A stretch of 64,000 bases of DNA from Cyanobium sp. FACHB-13342. Its GTDB lineage: Bacteria; Cyanobacteriota; Cyanobacteriia; PCC-6307; Cyanobiaceae. Each line of letters starts with the position of its first letter. Within the stretch, counting starts at the first letter, position 1. Below the pieces are notes generated by a model. The model was not told the DNA's origin and did not search any database. It worked only from the letters and a program-made list of their open reading frames with translations. Positions 17,020-27,400 of the stretch are shown here, piece by piece. Made by a program: the position numbers and the translations under genes. The stretch is taken from the NCBI RefSeq assembly GCF_014697415.1, contig NZ_JACJRT010000011.1:1-64000 (forward strand), given 5' to 3'.

Positions 17020-17343
17020 TCAGCTGGCCAGGGCCACCTCGAGCTTCTCGCGCAGCTCGCCCGAGTTGTACATCTCGATCAGGATGTCGGATCCACCAAT
17101 GAATTCCCCTTTCACATACACCTGGGGAATGGTGGGCCACTCGGAAAACTCCTTGATGCCCTGACGAATCTCCGGATCGGAAAGCACATCGAAGGTTTCA
17201 AACGGCACCCCCACCGAGTGCAGGATCTGCACCACGTTGTTGGAAAAGCCGCACTGGGGCATCAGCTTGCTGCCCTTCATGAAGACGAACACCGGGCTGG
17301 TCGCCAGCAGCTCTTCAATGCGTTGACGGGTGGTGGCTTCCAT
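17020..17343 (-). CDS. grxD: Monothiol glutaredoxin, Grx4/GrxD family
   Basis: A 107-aa protein with the CGFS active site (MPQCGFSN, Cys about 31). The family motifs WPTIPQVYVKGEFIGG for glutathione binding and DILIEMY at the end are present. CGFS glutaredoxins bind a bridging [2Fe-2S] cluster with glutathione and pass it on in iron-sulfur assembly and iron sensing. They often act in a heterodimer with BolA. The start is ATG 17343, although the frame is open into the bolA-like gene upstream. The two genes are 4 bp apart, a well-known functional pairing. Confidence 0.95.
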   Translation of the reverse strand: MEATTRQRIEELLATSPVFVFMKGSKLMPQCGFSNNVVQILHSVGVPFETFDVLSDPEIRQGIKEFSEWPTIPQVYVKGEFIGGSDILIEMYNSGELREKLEVALAS

Positions 17344-17347
17344 GAAC

Positions 17348-17593
17348 TCAGGCAGGAGTGGAGGTTTGCAAGGCCAGGGCGTGGATCGCTTCGCTGGCCA
17401 GTTCCTGGCGCAGGGCGCCATACACAAGCTGGTGCTGCTTGACCCGGGTGAGGCCGTTGAAGGCTGACGACACCACCGTCACCTGCAGGTGGTCGCCCCC
17501 GCCGGTGAGGTCTTCAACCTCTACGGAGGCATCGGGCATGGCCAGGGTGATGGCCGCCTTCACCTGGTCGGGATGCACCATCGGGGAGAGCAT
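17348..17593 (-). CDS. BolA-family protein
   Basis: An 81-aa protein (ATG 17593; ATG 17581 is a good alternative). It has the BolA alpha-beta fold: [27 protein letters not shown], cut here by spelling only its two halves, [11 protein letters not shown] and [14 protein letters not shown], and then [21 protein letters not shown]. The conserved His before the last helix (KQHQLVY) is a cluster ligand in BolA-Grx complexes. BolA proteins accompany monothiol glutaredoxins in [2Fe-2S] trafficking and some regulate transcription. The gene is directly upstream of grxD on the same strand, 4 bp apart. Confidence 0.9.
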   Translation of the reverse strand: MLSPMVHPDQVKAAITLAMPDASVEVEDLTGGGDHLQVTVVSSAFNGLTRVKQHQLVYGALRQELASEAIHALALQTSTPA

Positions 17594-17618
17594 GCGGCGA
17601 ACGACGGGAATCTAGAGC

Positions 17619-18176
17619 TCACTTCCCGGGAGCGGCCGCATCCCCGGCGGTGTAAGGCGTGGCCGCGAAGCCGATCTCCACCAGGTTTTGGTAGGCCTTG
17701 CGGCCTTCGGGGTTGGCCGGGGTCATCACCTTGACGACCTCCACCAGCAGCGGAACGGCCACCTCGGGCTGGTTCTGGCGGCGGAACACCGCCGCCAGCC
17801 GCAGGTTGGCCTGGGCCATGGTTTCCAGGGCCTCACGGCCCTTCTGGTCCATCTCCCGGGGAATGCGGGCATCCAGGCCCCGGAAGGAGCCACTCAAATC
17901 GCGGTAGAAGCCCAGCAGCCGGCGACAGGCATCGCGGGCCTGGTCGTAGAGCTTGCGGGCTTCGGCGAGGTTGCCGTTGGCGGCGGCGGCATCGCCCCGA
18001 GCCAACAGGGCTCGCACCGCATCGAGGTTGAACGGACTACCCGAGGACTCCAGGGCCCGTTGGGGATCCTGTTGGGCCTGAACAGCACCCGGGACCAGCG
18101 GTGCCGCGAGGGCCAGCGCGGCCAACAGGGAGCCGCAGAACAGGCGGGACGACCTCAGCACTGGGAGCAAACACAT
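17619..18176 (-). CDS. Exported hypothetical protein
   Basis: A 185-aa protein starting at ATG 18176. A Sec signal peptide (LFCGSLLAALALAAPLVPGA, cleavage near AVQAQQ) is followed by an all-helical region. Helix lengths and Ala/Leu spacing recall TPR-like hairpins: VRALLARGDAAAANGNLAEARKL in two parts, VRALLARGD and GNLAEARKLYDQARD, then ETMAQANLRLAAVFRRQNQ. It is probably a periplasmic or thylakoid-lumen scaffold. It lies between the bolA-grxD pair and plsC on the same strand. I do not recognise a named family. Confidence 0.7.
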   Translation of the reverse strand: MCLLPVLRSSRLFCGSLLAALALAAPLVPGAVQAQQDPQRALESSGSPFNLDAVRALLARGDAAAANGNLAEARKLYDQARDACRRLLGFYRDLSGSFRGLDARIPREMDQKGREALETMAQANLRLAAVFRRQNQPEVAVPLLVEVVKVMTPANPEGRKAYQNLVEIGFAATPYTAGDAAAPGK

Positions 18177-18187
18177 GCCGCCAAACT

Positions 18188-18907
18188 CTAGGGGGACAGC
18201 CCAAGGGCGCCGCGGGCCCGGGCCTCTGCGGCGGCCATCGCCAGCGCCAGGTGGTCGGTGAACGCGACGGCTGCCTCGCGTCCTTGCCCCTCCAGGGTGA
18301 GCGGCGGGCCGAAGCAAAGTGCCGCCCCATCCCCCCAGCGGGGCGGCCGATGGCCATAGGCAAGGCCCACCGGTACCACGGGCACCGTGACCCCCCGGCC
18401 GGCAGCCAGCAGGGCCAAACGGGCCAGGCCCTGGTGCAGTCGCAGGGGCGCCTGCTCCCGCACGATGCGACCCTCGGGAAACACCACCAGCTGCTCACCG
18501 GCCGCCAGCAGGTCGACCGGATAGCGGAGGCTGGCCATCGATGGACGGCCCTGGTTGACGGGGAAGCAGCCCAACCGATGCAGAAACCAGCCCTGCAGGC
18601 CGCGCATTTCGTCCACCGTCACCATGAAGCGGCAATCGCGGCCGGTGACGCGACGGCCTGCGGCGTGGGGCAGCAGCAGGGCATCCCAGCGGGCCCGGTG
18701 GGTGGGGGCCAGCAGCACGGGGCCCGCATCGGGGAGGTGCTCCCGGCCCAGCACCCGCACCGAGCGGAAGAAGAGGCGCAGGGCGATGTCCTGGCTGGCC
18801 ACCATGGCCAACGGCGACAACCAGGGGCTGATGCCGTTGCACAGACCCCGCTCCCGCACCTGGGGAAGGAAAGCCGTGGAGCCGGTCTGCGCCGCCAACA
18901 ACCGCAT
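18188..18907 (-). CDS. plsC: 1-acyl-sn-glycerol-3-phosphate acyltransferase
   Basis: A 239-aa protein (start ATG 18907; ATG 18994 would leave only 28 bp to pdxJ). It has the acyltransferase block I motif HRARWD (HX4D), the substrate-binding block [12 protein letters not shown] and block [12 protein letters not shown]. The family transfers a second acyl chain to lysophosphatidate in membrane lipid synthesis. There is one hydrophobic segment ([15 protein letters not shown]) near the N-terminus. It is divergent from pdxJ across 115 bp and is followed after 11 bp by an exported protein gene. The exact acceptor lipid is not proven by the sequence. Confidence 0.87.
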   Translation of the reverse strand: MRLLAAQTGSTAFLPQVRERGLCNGISPWLSPLAMVASQDIALRLFFRSVRVLGREHLPDAGPVLLAPTHRARWDALLLPHAAGRRVTGRDCRFMVTVDEMRGLQGWFLHRLGCFPVNQGRPSMASLRYPVDLLAAGEQLVVFPEGRIVREQAPLRLHQGLARLALLAAGRGVTVPVVPVGLAYGHRPPRWGDGAALCFGPPLTLEGQGREAAVAFTDHLALAMAAAEARARGALGLSP

Positions 18908-19022
18908 CAAAAGGAGGTTTTCTGACGCTAGGGGCCACGGTCGCCGTCCAGCTCGGAGCACGGGCAGTTGGGGCACCGCCCAGGGAAGCTCCATAGGATT
19001 TCGGCCACACCCTTCCCCCGCC

Positions 19023-19772
19023 ATGGCCAGCCTCGGCGTCAACATCGACCACCTCGCCAACGTGCGCCAGGCCCGCCGCAGCGTGGAACCCGACCCGGTG
19101 ACCCATGCCCTCCTGGCGGAGCTGGGCGGCGCTGACGGCATCACCGTGCACCTGCGCGAAGACCGCCGCCACATCCAGGACCGGGATGTGGAGTTGCTGC
19201 GGCAGACGGTGCGCAGCCGGCTCAACCTGGAGATGGCCGCCACCGCCGAGATGGAGGCGATCGCCCTGCGGATCCGGCCCGACATGGTGACCCTGGTGCC
19301 CGAGAAGCGCCAGGAAGTGACCACCGAGGGCGGCCTGGATGTGGCCGGCCAGCAGCAGGCCCTCACCGGCCTGGTGGGCCGGCTGCAGGACAGCGGCATC
19401 GGCGTGAGCCTGTTTGTCGATGCCGACCCCGCCCAACTCGAGGCCAGCCGGGCCACGGGAGCCCGCTGGGTGGAACTGCACACCGGCCGCTACGCCGAAG
19501 CCGATGGGCAGCAGCAACCCGGGGAGCTAGCCCGGCTCACCGAGGGCAGCTTCATCGCCCGCAGCCTCGGGTTGCGGGTGAATGCCGGCCACGGCCTCAC
19601 CTACCAAAACGTGGAGCCGGTGGCCGCCATCGAGGGAATGGAGGAGCTCAACATCGGCCACACGATCGTGGCCCGCGCCCTGGCCGTGGGCCTGGAGGCG
19701 GCAGTGCGGCAGATGAAGGCGCTGATTCAGAATCCCCGCCGCGACCCCCTGTTCGGCAGCCGCCAGCCATGA
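19023..19772 (+). CDS. pdxJ: Pyridoxine 5'-phosphate synthase PdxJ
   Basis: A 249-aa TIM-barrel enzyme. It condenses 1-deoxy-D-xylulose 5-phosphate with 3-amino-2-oxopropyl phosphate to pyridoxine 5'-phosphate (the DXP-dependent vitamin B6 route). Motifs are [15 protein letters not shown] at the N-terminus, [37 protein letters not shown] and the C-terminal [11 protein letters not shown] and [12 protein letters not shown]. Length is normal. It is preceded by a short intergenic region with a possible TAGGAT -10. It overlaps ycf54 by ATGA, so B6 synthesis and chlorophyll synthesis genes are coupled here. Confidence 0.96.
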   Translation: MASLGVNIDHLANVRQARRSVEPDPVTHALLAELGGADGITVHLREDRRHIQDRDVELLRQTVRSRLNLEMAATAEMEAIALRIRPDMVTLVPEKRQEVTTEGGLDVAGQQQALTGLVGRLQDSGIGVSLFVDADPAQLEASRATGARWVELHTGRYAEADGQQQPGELARLTEGSFIARSLGLRVNAGHGLTYQNVEPVAAIEGMEELNIGHTIVARALAVGLEAAVRQMKALIQNPRRDPLFGSRQP

Positions 19773-20089
19773 GCACCTATCACTTCATTGCCGCCAGCGA
19801 GGCGTTCCTCACCGTGGAGGAGCCCCTGGAGGAGGTGCTGCGGGAGCGGGTGCGCCACTACGGCGAACAGGGCAAGGCGATTGATTTCTGGCTGGTGAAA
19901 CGTCCTGCCTTCCTCGAGGCCCCCGAACTCGAGCCCATCGGCAGTGCGGTGCCCAGGCCGGCCGCTGCGGTGGTGTCCACCGATGAGAAGTTCATCACCT
20001 TCCTGAAACTGCGCCTGGAATTCGTGGCCTGCGGCCGCTTCGAGGCACCCAGCACCGCGATTCCCGACGCCCTGGCCAGCGCGGCCTAA
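19769..20089 (+). CDS. ycf54: Ycf54, subunit of Mg-protoporphyrin IX monomethyl ester cyclase
   Basis: A 106-aa protein. [42 protein letters not shown] and [17 protein letters not shown] all match the Ycf54 (DUF2488) family. Ycf54 is needed for the oxidative cyclase (AcsF/ChlE) that builds the fifth ring of chlorophyll, and it works at the thylakoid or plasma membrane as an assembly partner. The gene overlaps the pdxJ stop by 4 bp. Its own stop overlaps the stop of the convergent gene by 4 bp. It is a strong marker of an oxygenic phototroph. Confidence 0.95.
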   Translation: MSTYHFIAASEAFLTVEEPLEEVLRERVRHYGEQGKAIDFWLVKRPAFLEAPELEPIGSAVPRPAAAVVSTDEKFITFLKLRLEFVACGRFEAPSTAIPDALASAA

Positions 20090-20427
20090 AACAGCCCCAA
20101 GAAGCGCTTGCGCGGAGCCTCCTCACCGGGTTGGGCCGGCTCGGCCTTGCCCTGGCCGCCGTCCTGCTGGTAGCGGGGCTTGTTGTCCCCGATGGTGAGC
20201 AGGGCCTCCTTGTTCTTCCACCACACCCAGTCGCGGATGGGCGGCGTGTTGGCCAGCTGTTGGCGGGTCAAACCCAGCCCGAGCTTGGCGGAGGCATCGA
20301 GCAGCACGTCAAGCATCTCTTCACCAGAGCTGCAGCGGGCCAGGGCCTCATTGGTGCGCTTGGCGCCGTTGAGGGCCTTCACCAGGGCATTCACCCGCTG
20401 TCCCACCGGCAACGAGGCTGGGTTCAT
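20086..20427 (-). CDS. Conserved hypothetical protein, cyanobacterial
   Basis: A 113-aa protein starting at ATG 20427. The first 80 residues are helical, with a Cys in a CSSGEEML turn, a Gly-rich break and TPPIRDWVWWKNKEAL. The tail is charged and ends KRFLGLF. The first part bears a distant resemblance to the Nif11-like helical domain, but I would not assign it. It is convergent with ycf54 and divergent from the phosphatase gene (105 bp). The N-terminal extension available upstream overlaps the phosphatase and is not used. Confidence 0.6.
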   Translation of the reverse strand: MNPASLPVGQRVNALVKALNGAKRTNEALARCSSGEEMLDVLLDASAKLGLGLTRQQLANTPPIRDWVWWKNKEALLTIGDNKPRYQQDGGQGKAEPAQPGEEAPRKRFLGLF

Positions 20428-20532
20428 CGGGATTTCGGCAGCGCTGGGGGCGACCGTACCAGCGATGGCCGGCCAGGGGGGGCTGACAAGGAGCCGGTGG
20501 GGAGGCAAGACTGGATCCAACGCGATGGACCG

Positions 20533-21192
20533 ATGACGTCCCCCTCCCGTGCCTGCCACCATTGGGTGATCGGGGACGTCCACGGCTGCGCCGACTCCCT
20601 CGAACGGCTGGTGGCCCTGCTTCCGGTTGGGGATCGGCTGGTGCTGTGCGGCGATGTGATCAACCGGGGCCCCCAGATCCGGCGCACCATGGAACTGGCC
20701 TGGGGCCTGGTGGAATCGGGGCGGGCGGTGTGGCTCAAGGGCAACCACGAGGCCGACCTGGTAGCCGCCCTGCACCAGGGCAACTGGATGGCCCACCGGG
20801 CCCTGGCGGGCTGTGACACCTACCGCCAGCTGGGCGATCGCCATTGCCGCATCTGGGAGGAGCGCCTCGACCAGCTGCCCTGCACCTACGGCGGTCCGGG
20901 CTGGGTGGCCACCCACGCCGGCTTCGATCCCACCAGCTGGGAACCGGACCTCTCCATCCGCATGCCCTTCTGGCAGGCCTACGACGGCCGCTTCGGCGAT
21001 GTGGTGATCGGCCATACCCCGGGCCCCCACGTCCGGCGCCTCGGCCAGATCGTGATGGTGGACACCGGCGCCTGCTACGGCGGCGACCTCTCCGCCTACT
21101 GCCCCGAAACCGGCGCCATTCAGTCTGTTCCCGGCCTGCGGGACCGCGGCATCACCGCCTTCCGCCAGCAGCTGGCGGGCTGCCTGCCCTGA
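20533..21192 (+). CDS. PPP-type serine/threonine phosphatase / metallophosphoesterase
   Basis: A 219-aa protein starting at ATG 20533. It carries the metal-binding signature of the calcineurin-like PPP superfamily in order: GDVHG (about residues 14-18), GDVINRG (about 39-45), GNHEADL, THAGF and GHTPGPHV, and DTGACYGG near the C-terminus. A two-metal protein phosphatase or a diadenosine-tetraphosphatase-type hydrolase is possible; the sequence does not decide. It lies 23 bp ahead of recC on the same strand and may be the first gene of the recCBD operon. Confidence 0.87.
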   Translation: MTSPSRACHHWVIGDVHGCADSLERLVALLPVGDRLVLCGDVINRGPQIRRTMELAWGLVESGRAVWLKGNHEADLVAALHQGNWMAHRALAGCDTYRQLGDRHCRIWEERLDQLPCTYGGPGWVATHAGFDPTSWEPDLSIRMPFWQAYDGRFGDVVIGHTPGPHVRRLGQIVMVDTGACYGGDLSAYCPETGAIQSVPGLRDRGITAFRQQLAGCLP

Positions 21193-21215
21193 TGGCCCAC
21201 CGCTGAGCCCACGCC

Positions 21216-24200
21216 TTGCTCACCGTTTTCCGGGGCAACCGGGCTGAACATCTCGCCGACCTCCTGGCCGCCCAGCTGCGGCTGAACCCACCGGGCCCCT
21301 TCGAGACGGTGCAGGTGGTGGTCAACACCTGGCCCACCAGCCGCTGGCTGGGGGAGCAGCTGGCGGTGGGGCTGGGGGGCATCGCCGCCAACATCCGCTA
21401 CCCCTTTCCCGGCAGCCAGCTGCGCCAGATCGTGCAGGCCCTGCTGGGTGACGGCAGCGGCGACACCGACCCCTGGCGCGCCAGCCAGCTGGTGTGGCCC
21501 GTGCTGGAGCTGCTGCCGGAGCTGGTGGAGCAGCCGGAAGCCGCCGCCCTGCGGCACTGGTTGGGGCGCCGCCAGGGCCACGACCAGGAGCTCGACCTGG
21601 CCCGCTGGCAGCTGGGTCGCAGCATCGCCGATGCCCTCGACGACCTCGCCCTCTACCGCCCGGAGCTGCTGGAGAACTGGTGGGACGGGCGCACCCCAGC
21701 CGAGGGCGAGAGTGCGGCCTGGCAGCGGCTGCTGGTGCTGCGGCTGGGGGAGCGCCTGGGTGTGAAGCCCTTTGGCCTGCGGGTGCTCGAGGCCATCGCC
21801 CTGCTCCAGGAAGGGCCCCCACCCGCCGGCAGCCTGCCCAATCCCCTGCGGCTGTTTGGCCTCAGCAGCCTGGCCCCGATCCAGGTGCAGCTGCTCCAGG
21901 CCCTCAGCATCCACACCAACGTGGACCTCTACCTGCTCACCCCCTGCCGCGACCTGTGGCAGCGCTGCACCAGTCGCCGGCGGGTGCTGAGCGACGCCAT
22001 CGCCCTGCGCCAGCCCCTCGACGGCGACTGGCTGCTGCAGGCCTCCGGCCTGGAGGCCCGCTTCGGGCGTCTGGGGGGCGAATTCCAGCAGTTGCTCGAG
22101 GGCAGCGGCGACAGCCGTGAGGGCCAATGGGAGGAGAGGGATCTGTTCGTGGCACCCGCCGCGAGCCATCGCGGGGAAGGACCTGCGCCCCTGCTCCACC
22201 AGCTGCAGCAGCAACTGGCGGATCCGGCTGGACACCCCCAGCTGCAGCGGGCCGCGGGAGACAGCTCCCTGGAGTTCCACCGCTGCCCAGGCCCCCTGCG
22301 CCAGGTGCAGATCGTGCGGGATCGGATCCTGCAGCTGATGGCCGCCGACCCCACGCTCCAGCCCCGGGATGTGCTGGTGATGACACCCCAGGTGGATGGG
22401 CTGGCCCCCCTGGTGGCCGCCGTATTCGGCGACGGCGAGGCGACGGGCGTGTCGCTCAACTGGCGGCTCACCGACCGCAGCCAACAGAGCGACGCCAGCC
22501 TCAGCCGCAGCCTGCTGGAGCTGCTGCGGCTGGCGGGGGACCGGCTCACCGCCTCGGCCCTGGAAACCCTGCTCGAGAGTGCGGTGCTGCAGGAGCACTT
22601 CCAGCTCAGTGGGGCCGAACTGGCGGCGCTCCATCCCCTGCTGCAACGCTGCGGCTTCCACTGGGGCCTCGATGCCGCCGAGCGGGGCGGCCTGGCCTGC
22701 GGCAGCCTCGCCTGGGCCATCGACCGGTTGCTGCTGGGCCTGGTGCTGCCCGAGGAGCCCGGCCTGGCCCCGGCCGACACCGCTCCCCTGGCCAGTGGGG
22801 TGAACGTGGAGCTGCTGGGCCGCTGGCTGCACCTGCTCAACCGGCTGCGCCACTGGCTGACGGAACTGCGCCGCCCCCGCCGCTGCGACGCCTGGGCCCA
22901 CTGCCTGCGGGCCCTGCTGAACGATCTGTTCGGCGAGGGCGGCAGCCAGGCCTGGGAGCTGCCGCTGGTGCTGGCCGCCATCGACGACTGGCAGCGGGCC
23001 GCCGCGGGCTGCGCCCTCGACCTGGCCGCACCGGTGGTGGCGGCCGTGCTCGATGAGCGCCTTGCCGCCGATTCGGGCCGCTTCGGCCACCGCAGCGGTG
23101 CCCTCACGATCAGCGCCCTGGAGCCGATGCGGGCGATTCCCCACCGGGTGATCGTGTTGATGGGACTGGATGCGGGCACCTTCCCCCGCCAGAGCCAGCG
23201 GCCGGGCTTCCACCTGCTGGAGCAGCAGCGCCGCCTGGGCGATCCCAACCCGGCCGACCAGGACCGCTACGTGCTGCTGGAGGCCCTGCTCTCGACCCGG
23301 GATCACCTGCTGGTGACCTGGAGCAGCCGCGACCCCCGCAGTGGGGAGGAGCTGCCGCCGGCCACCCCGGTGCGCCAGTGGCTGGAATGGCTGCAGGGCC
23401 AGCTGCCCTGCCAGGGCGAGGGCCTGCTGGTGGACCATCCCGCCAACCCCCTCGACCGGGCCAATTTCCAACCGATCAGCGAACGGCCCCCGGGCAGCTG
23501 CGACCGGCGTCTGCTGGAGGCCCGCCAGCTGCTGGACCAGCCCGCCGCCCTGGCGCCCCCCTTAGCCCTGGCGGCCAGCGCGCCCCCCGGACCGCCCAGC
23601 CTGGAGATGGAACGCGAGGAGTGGGACGCCACGGCCGACCTGCGCGAATGGCTGCTGGCCCCCCAGGCCAGCTGGCTGCGCTCCCTGGGGCTGCGGCCCC
23701 GGGAATGGGCCGACAGCCTCGACGACCTCGATCCCCTCAGCCTCGATGAGCGCAGCCGGGCCGCCCTGCTGCGCCAGGCCCTCAGCGACCCCGGGGCGGC
23801 GAGCCTCGACGCGCCCGAAACCTGGCTGGAGCGCCACCGGGGCACGGGTCTGCTGCCGCCGCTGGCGGCCGGACAACTGGAAGCCGGCGGCCTCAGCCGG
23901 CGCTGGCACAGCCTGCACACCACCCTGGAAGACCTGGGGCCCGAACGCCGGACCCTGGCCCAATGGCAGGACTGGCAGCAGGACCTGCTCTGGCGGGGCT
24001 CCTCCCTGGTGGTGCTGCACCCGGCCCGCCCCCGCAGCCCCCAGCGCCTGGAGCTCTGGCTGGCCCTGCTGCTGGCCGCCGCCGCCGATCAGGCCCCGGC
24101 CGCCGCGGTGCTGGTGGCCCGGGGCGAGCGGGACTTCGGGGTGGAGCTGCGCCTGGTGCCCCCCGATGGGGCCATGGCCCGGCAGGAACTGGAGCGGCTG

Positions 24201-24455
24201 GCGGAGCTGCGTGAAGCCTGGCGCCAGCGCTGCTGGCCCGTGCCCCCGGAAACCGGCTGGACCCTGCTGGAGAAGGGCGCGGACCAGGCGATCGAAACCT
24301 GGGAGGGCACGGAGCGATCCCGGGGCGAACGGCAGGAGCCGGAACAGGCCCTCTGCTTCGGAGCCGAGCTCAGCGGCAGCGCCCTGCTGGCCAGTGGTGA
24401 GGTGGCCGCCCAGGCCGAGATCCTGCTCGGCCCCCTGCGGGAGCAGCGGCCATGA
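21216..24455 (+). CDS. recC: Exodeoxyribonuclease V gamma subunit RecC
   Basis: A 1079-aa protein, full length for RecC. The start is TTG 21216 and it reads LTVFRGNRAEHLADLLA, the typical RecC N-terminus. Further family blocks are TWPTSRWLGEQLA, SLAPIQVQLLQAL, LEFHRCPGPLRQVQIVRD, PRDVLVMTPQ and LMGLDAGTFPRQSQRPGFHL. RecC is an inactive helicase/nuclease relative. It splits the duplex and, in E. coli, recognises Chi within the RecBCD double-strand-break repair complex. Its stop overlaps the recB start (ATGA). A Chi-equivalent cannot be deduced from this window. Confidence 0.95.
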   Translation: MLTVFRGNRAEHLADLLAAQLRLNPPGPFETVQVVVNTWPTSRWLGEQLAVGLGGIAANIRYPFPGSQLRQIVQALLGDGSGDTDPWRASQLVWPVLELLPELVEQPEAAALRHWLGRRQGHDQELDLARWQLGRSIADALDDLALYRPELLENWWDGRTPAEGESAAWQRLLVLRLGERLGVKPFGLRVLEAIALLQEGPPPAGSLPNPLRLFGLSSLAPIQVQLLQALSIHTNVDLYLLTPCRDLWQRCTSRRRVLSDAIALRQPLDGDWLLQASGLEARFGRLGGEFQQLLEGSGDSREGQWEERDLFVAPAASHRGEGPAPLLHQLQQQLADPAGHPQLQRAAGDSSLEFHRCPGPLRQVQIVRDRILQLMAADPTLQPRDVLVMTPQVDGLAPLVAAVFGDGEATGVSLNWRLTDRSQQSDASLSRSLLELLRLAGDRLTASALETLLESAVLQEHFQLSGAELAALHPLLQRCGFHWGLDAAERGGLACGSLAWAIDRLLLGLVLPEEPGLAPADTAPLASGVNVELLGRWLHLLNRLRHWLTELRRPRRCDAWAHCLRALLNDLFGEGGSQAWELPLVLAAIDDWQRAAAGCALDLAAPVVAAVLDERLAADSGRFGHRSGALTISALEPMRAIPHRVIVLMGLDAGTFPRQSQRPGFHLLEQQRRLGDPNPADQDRYVLLEALLSTRDHLLVTWSSRDPRSGEELPPATPVRQWLEWLQGQLPCQGEGLLVDHPANPLDRANFQPISERPPGSCDRRLLEARQLLDQPAALAPPLALAASAPPGPPSLEMEREEWDATADLREWLLAPQASWLRSLGLRPREWADSLDDLDPLSLDERSRAALLRQALSDPGAASLDAPETWLERHRGTGLLPPLAAGQLEAGGLSRRWHSLHTTLEDLGPERRTLAQWQDWQQDLLWRGSSLVVLHPARPRSPQRLELWLALLLAAAADQAPAAAVLVARGERDFGVELRLVPPDGAMARQELERLAELREAWRQRCWPVPPETGWTLLEKGADQAIETWEGTERSRGERQEPEQALCFGAELSGSALLASGEVAAQAEILLGPLREQRP

Positions 24456-27400
24456 CGGCGATCCCGGCGCCTGAGCAGCGCTTCGAGGCCAACAGCTTTC
24501 CGCTCGAACCTGGCCTACGCCTGCTGGAGGCCAGCGCCGGCACCGGCAAGACCTTTGCCCTGGCCCAGCTGGTGCTCCGCTACGTGGGCGAAGCCGAACT
24601 GGACCTGCGCCAGCTGCTGGTGGTGACCTTCACCGACGCCGCCGCGGCCGAGCTGCGCGATCGCATCGGCCAGCGGCTGCAGCGGGCCCTGGCGGGCCTT
24701 GAGAATCCCGAGCTGGAGGCACCCGACCCCACCCTGGCCGCCTGGCTGGACCAGCAGCGGCCCCGCAGCGACCGACTCCGGGCCCGGCTGCTGCTGGCCC
24801 TCGAGGAGCTCGATGGCGCCGACATCACCACCATCCACGGCTTCTGCCGCCGCACCCTGCAGCGCCACGCCCTGGAGGCGGGCCTGCCCCCGGAGCTGCA
24901 ACTGGAAACCGACAAGGGCACCCTGGTGCGGCAGGTGGCCCACAACTACTGGCAGCAGCAGGTGCTGCCCCTGGCCAGCCACCTGGTGGCGGGACTGCAG
25001 ACGTGGGTGAAAGGCCCGGACACCCTGGAAGCCCTGCTGGGCAGCCTCGATGGCGACCCCGCCCTGCAGCTCGACCCCCTGCCAAGCGGATTCGCGGTTG
25101 AAGCCCCCCTAGCCGACCAACTCGAGGCCCTCTGGGCCGAAGCCTGGGGCCGGTTCCAGGAGCGCTGGAGCGCCCACGGCCGGGACCTGGAGGCGAGCTT
25201 CTGCAGCGCCGCCGCCGCCTGGCGGGAGCAGGGCGTCAAGACCACCACCCCCTACAACCCCAACCCCCGCAAGGACCGCTGCGGCCTGGTGGATGGCTGG
25301 ATCGCCGCCCAGCCCCCCGGGGGCGACTACGGCGCCACGGCAGGCCGCAACGGCGGTGCGGAGGGGTTGCTGCGCGACTACTTCCACCCGGGAGCCTTCC
25401 TCAAGGTGGCGCGGGGCATCGAGGGCCAGGCCGGGGATGACGGCAAGGACGCCCGGGAGCCCTCCCTGCCGGAGCGCCCCCTGCTGGAGGCGGTGGCCCA
25501 GCTGCTGGAGGGGCCGGCGGAGGCGATGGTGCTGCATGCCTGCCATTGGGGCCGGGCCGAGCTCAACCGCCGGCGCCGCCAGAGCGGGCGCCTGGGTTTC
25601 GCCCAGTTGCTGGAGGGGCTCGACCCCGGGGAGTTGGCCACGACACCGCTGCTGCAGGCGGTGGGGGAGCGCTACGCCGTGGCCCTGGTGGATGAATTTC
25701 AGGACACCGACCCGGTGCAATGGCGGATCCTGGCGGGGGCCTTCCAACCCGAGCGCCACCGGCTGGTGCTGGTGGGTGATCCCAAGCAGGCCATCTACCG
25801 CTTCCGCGGCGGCGACCTGCGCACCTACCTGCACGCCCGCCAGGCCGCCGAGGCGGGCGCGGGCCTGAGCAGCCTCACCGACAACTACCGCTCCAGCCGG
25901 GCCCTGATCGCCGGACTGAATGGGCTGATGCAGCCGGGCCTGCGCCGCACCGGCCTGGCCGTGCCACCGGTGCGCGCCCAACAGGGTGAAACCAACCTGG
26001 CGCTGGCGGCGGACGAACACCCCCTGCAGCTGCTCTGGCTCGGCGGCGACCGGTCCGCTGGAGAGAAACCACCCAGCCGCACCGCCCTGGAGCGTGAGCT
26101 CCCGGCTCGAATCGCCAGCTTCACGGCCAACCTGCTCAACCGCGGGCTGAGCGAACAACGGGAGGCCAGCAGCCGGCCCTTGGGCCCCAACGACATCTGC
26201 CTGCTGGTAGGCACCCACCGCCAGGCCGACGCCCTGCGCGGCGCCCTCGAGGGCTGCGGCATCGCCAGCCGGCTGGTGAGCCAGGGGGATGTGTTCGAAA
26301 GTGCCGGAGCCACGGCCCTGCAGCGGCTGCTCGATGCCCTGGCCGAACCGGGTCAGGCCCACCGCCTGCGGCTGCTCGCCGCCTCCCCCCTGCTGGGTTG
26401 GAGCGCCGCCGAGATCGCCGGCGCCGGGCCAGAGGAATGGAGCACCCTGGCCGGCCGGCTGGCCCAATGGGCCGCCCAGCTCCCCCGCCGGGGCCTGCTG
26501 GGGGTGCTGGCCAGCCTGCTGGAGCAGCGGGGCCTGGCCCGGCTCTCCCTGGGGGGGAGGCTGCTGGCCGACCTGCAGCAGTGCGGTGAGCTGGTGGCGG
26601 CACGCCTGCACGCCGACCAACTGGGCCCCGCGGCCGCGGCCGACTGGCTGCGGCGCCTGCGGCTCGACCCCGACCAGGACGTGCCCGACGCCCACCAGCC
26701 CCACAGCGACGTGGTGGACGCGGCCGTGTCGGTGGTGACGGTGCATCGGAGCAAGGGACTGGAATACCCGGTGGTGATCTGTCCCTACCTGTGGCAGGCC
26801 CCCGGCGGCGATCGGGGCGGCCAGGGACGGATTGGCGTGCGCTGGCGGCCTGCGGACGGCGACCTGGAGCGCCGCGAGGCCGTGCTCGACCTGCACCTCA
26901 ACGGCAACTGGGGAGCGGGCTATGGGGCCCGCCGCCAGCAACGCCAGGCCGAACTGGAGGAACGGGAACGGCTGGCCTATGTGGCCGCCACCCGGGCCCG
27001 GCTGCTGCTGGTGCTCGCCTGGGGGCCGGTGCAGGGGCAGCAGGGCAACCCGCTCCATCCCTGGCTGTTCGACCAGGAGGATCCGCCGGGTCGCGACCAC
27101 GACCCCTATCGAGACGGCAGCGATGCCGACTGGCGCGAGCGGCTGGAGCAGGGAATCCGCCGCCGCGGCCTGCCGCTCAGCCTGATCGATCCCCCCGCCA
27201 AGGGCCTGCGGATCCGGTGGCAACCCGCCTCCAGCCCCACAGGAGAGCCCCTAGCGCGGGGCCCCGTGCCCAGCCAGCCATTCGACCCCACCTGGGGCCG
27301 CAGCAGCTACACCAGCTGGACCCTGGGCAGCCACAGCGCAGCACCCCAGGCCGTGGAGGAGGGCCGGGAAACCGATGCCCTGGTGGCCGACCTCGAGGCC

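Noticed and set aside
18908-19483. N-terminal extension of PlsC to 431 aa
   Set aside because: It would run through the start of pdxJ on the other strand, and the extra residues are Arg/Ser-rich shadow sequence.
21120-23471. A 783-aa ORF on the minus strand
   Set aside because: Antisense to recC; composition is Gln/Gly/Leu/Ala low-complexity and there is no domain.
25109-27223. A 704-aa ORF on the minus strand
   Set aside because: Antisense to recB, with the same kind of Gln/Gly/His-rich shadow composition.
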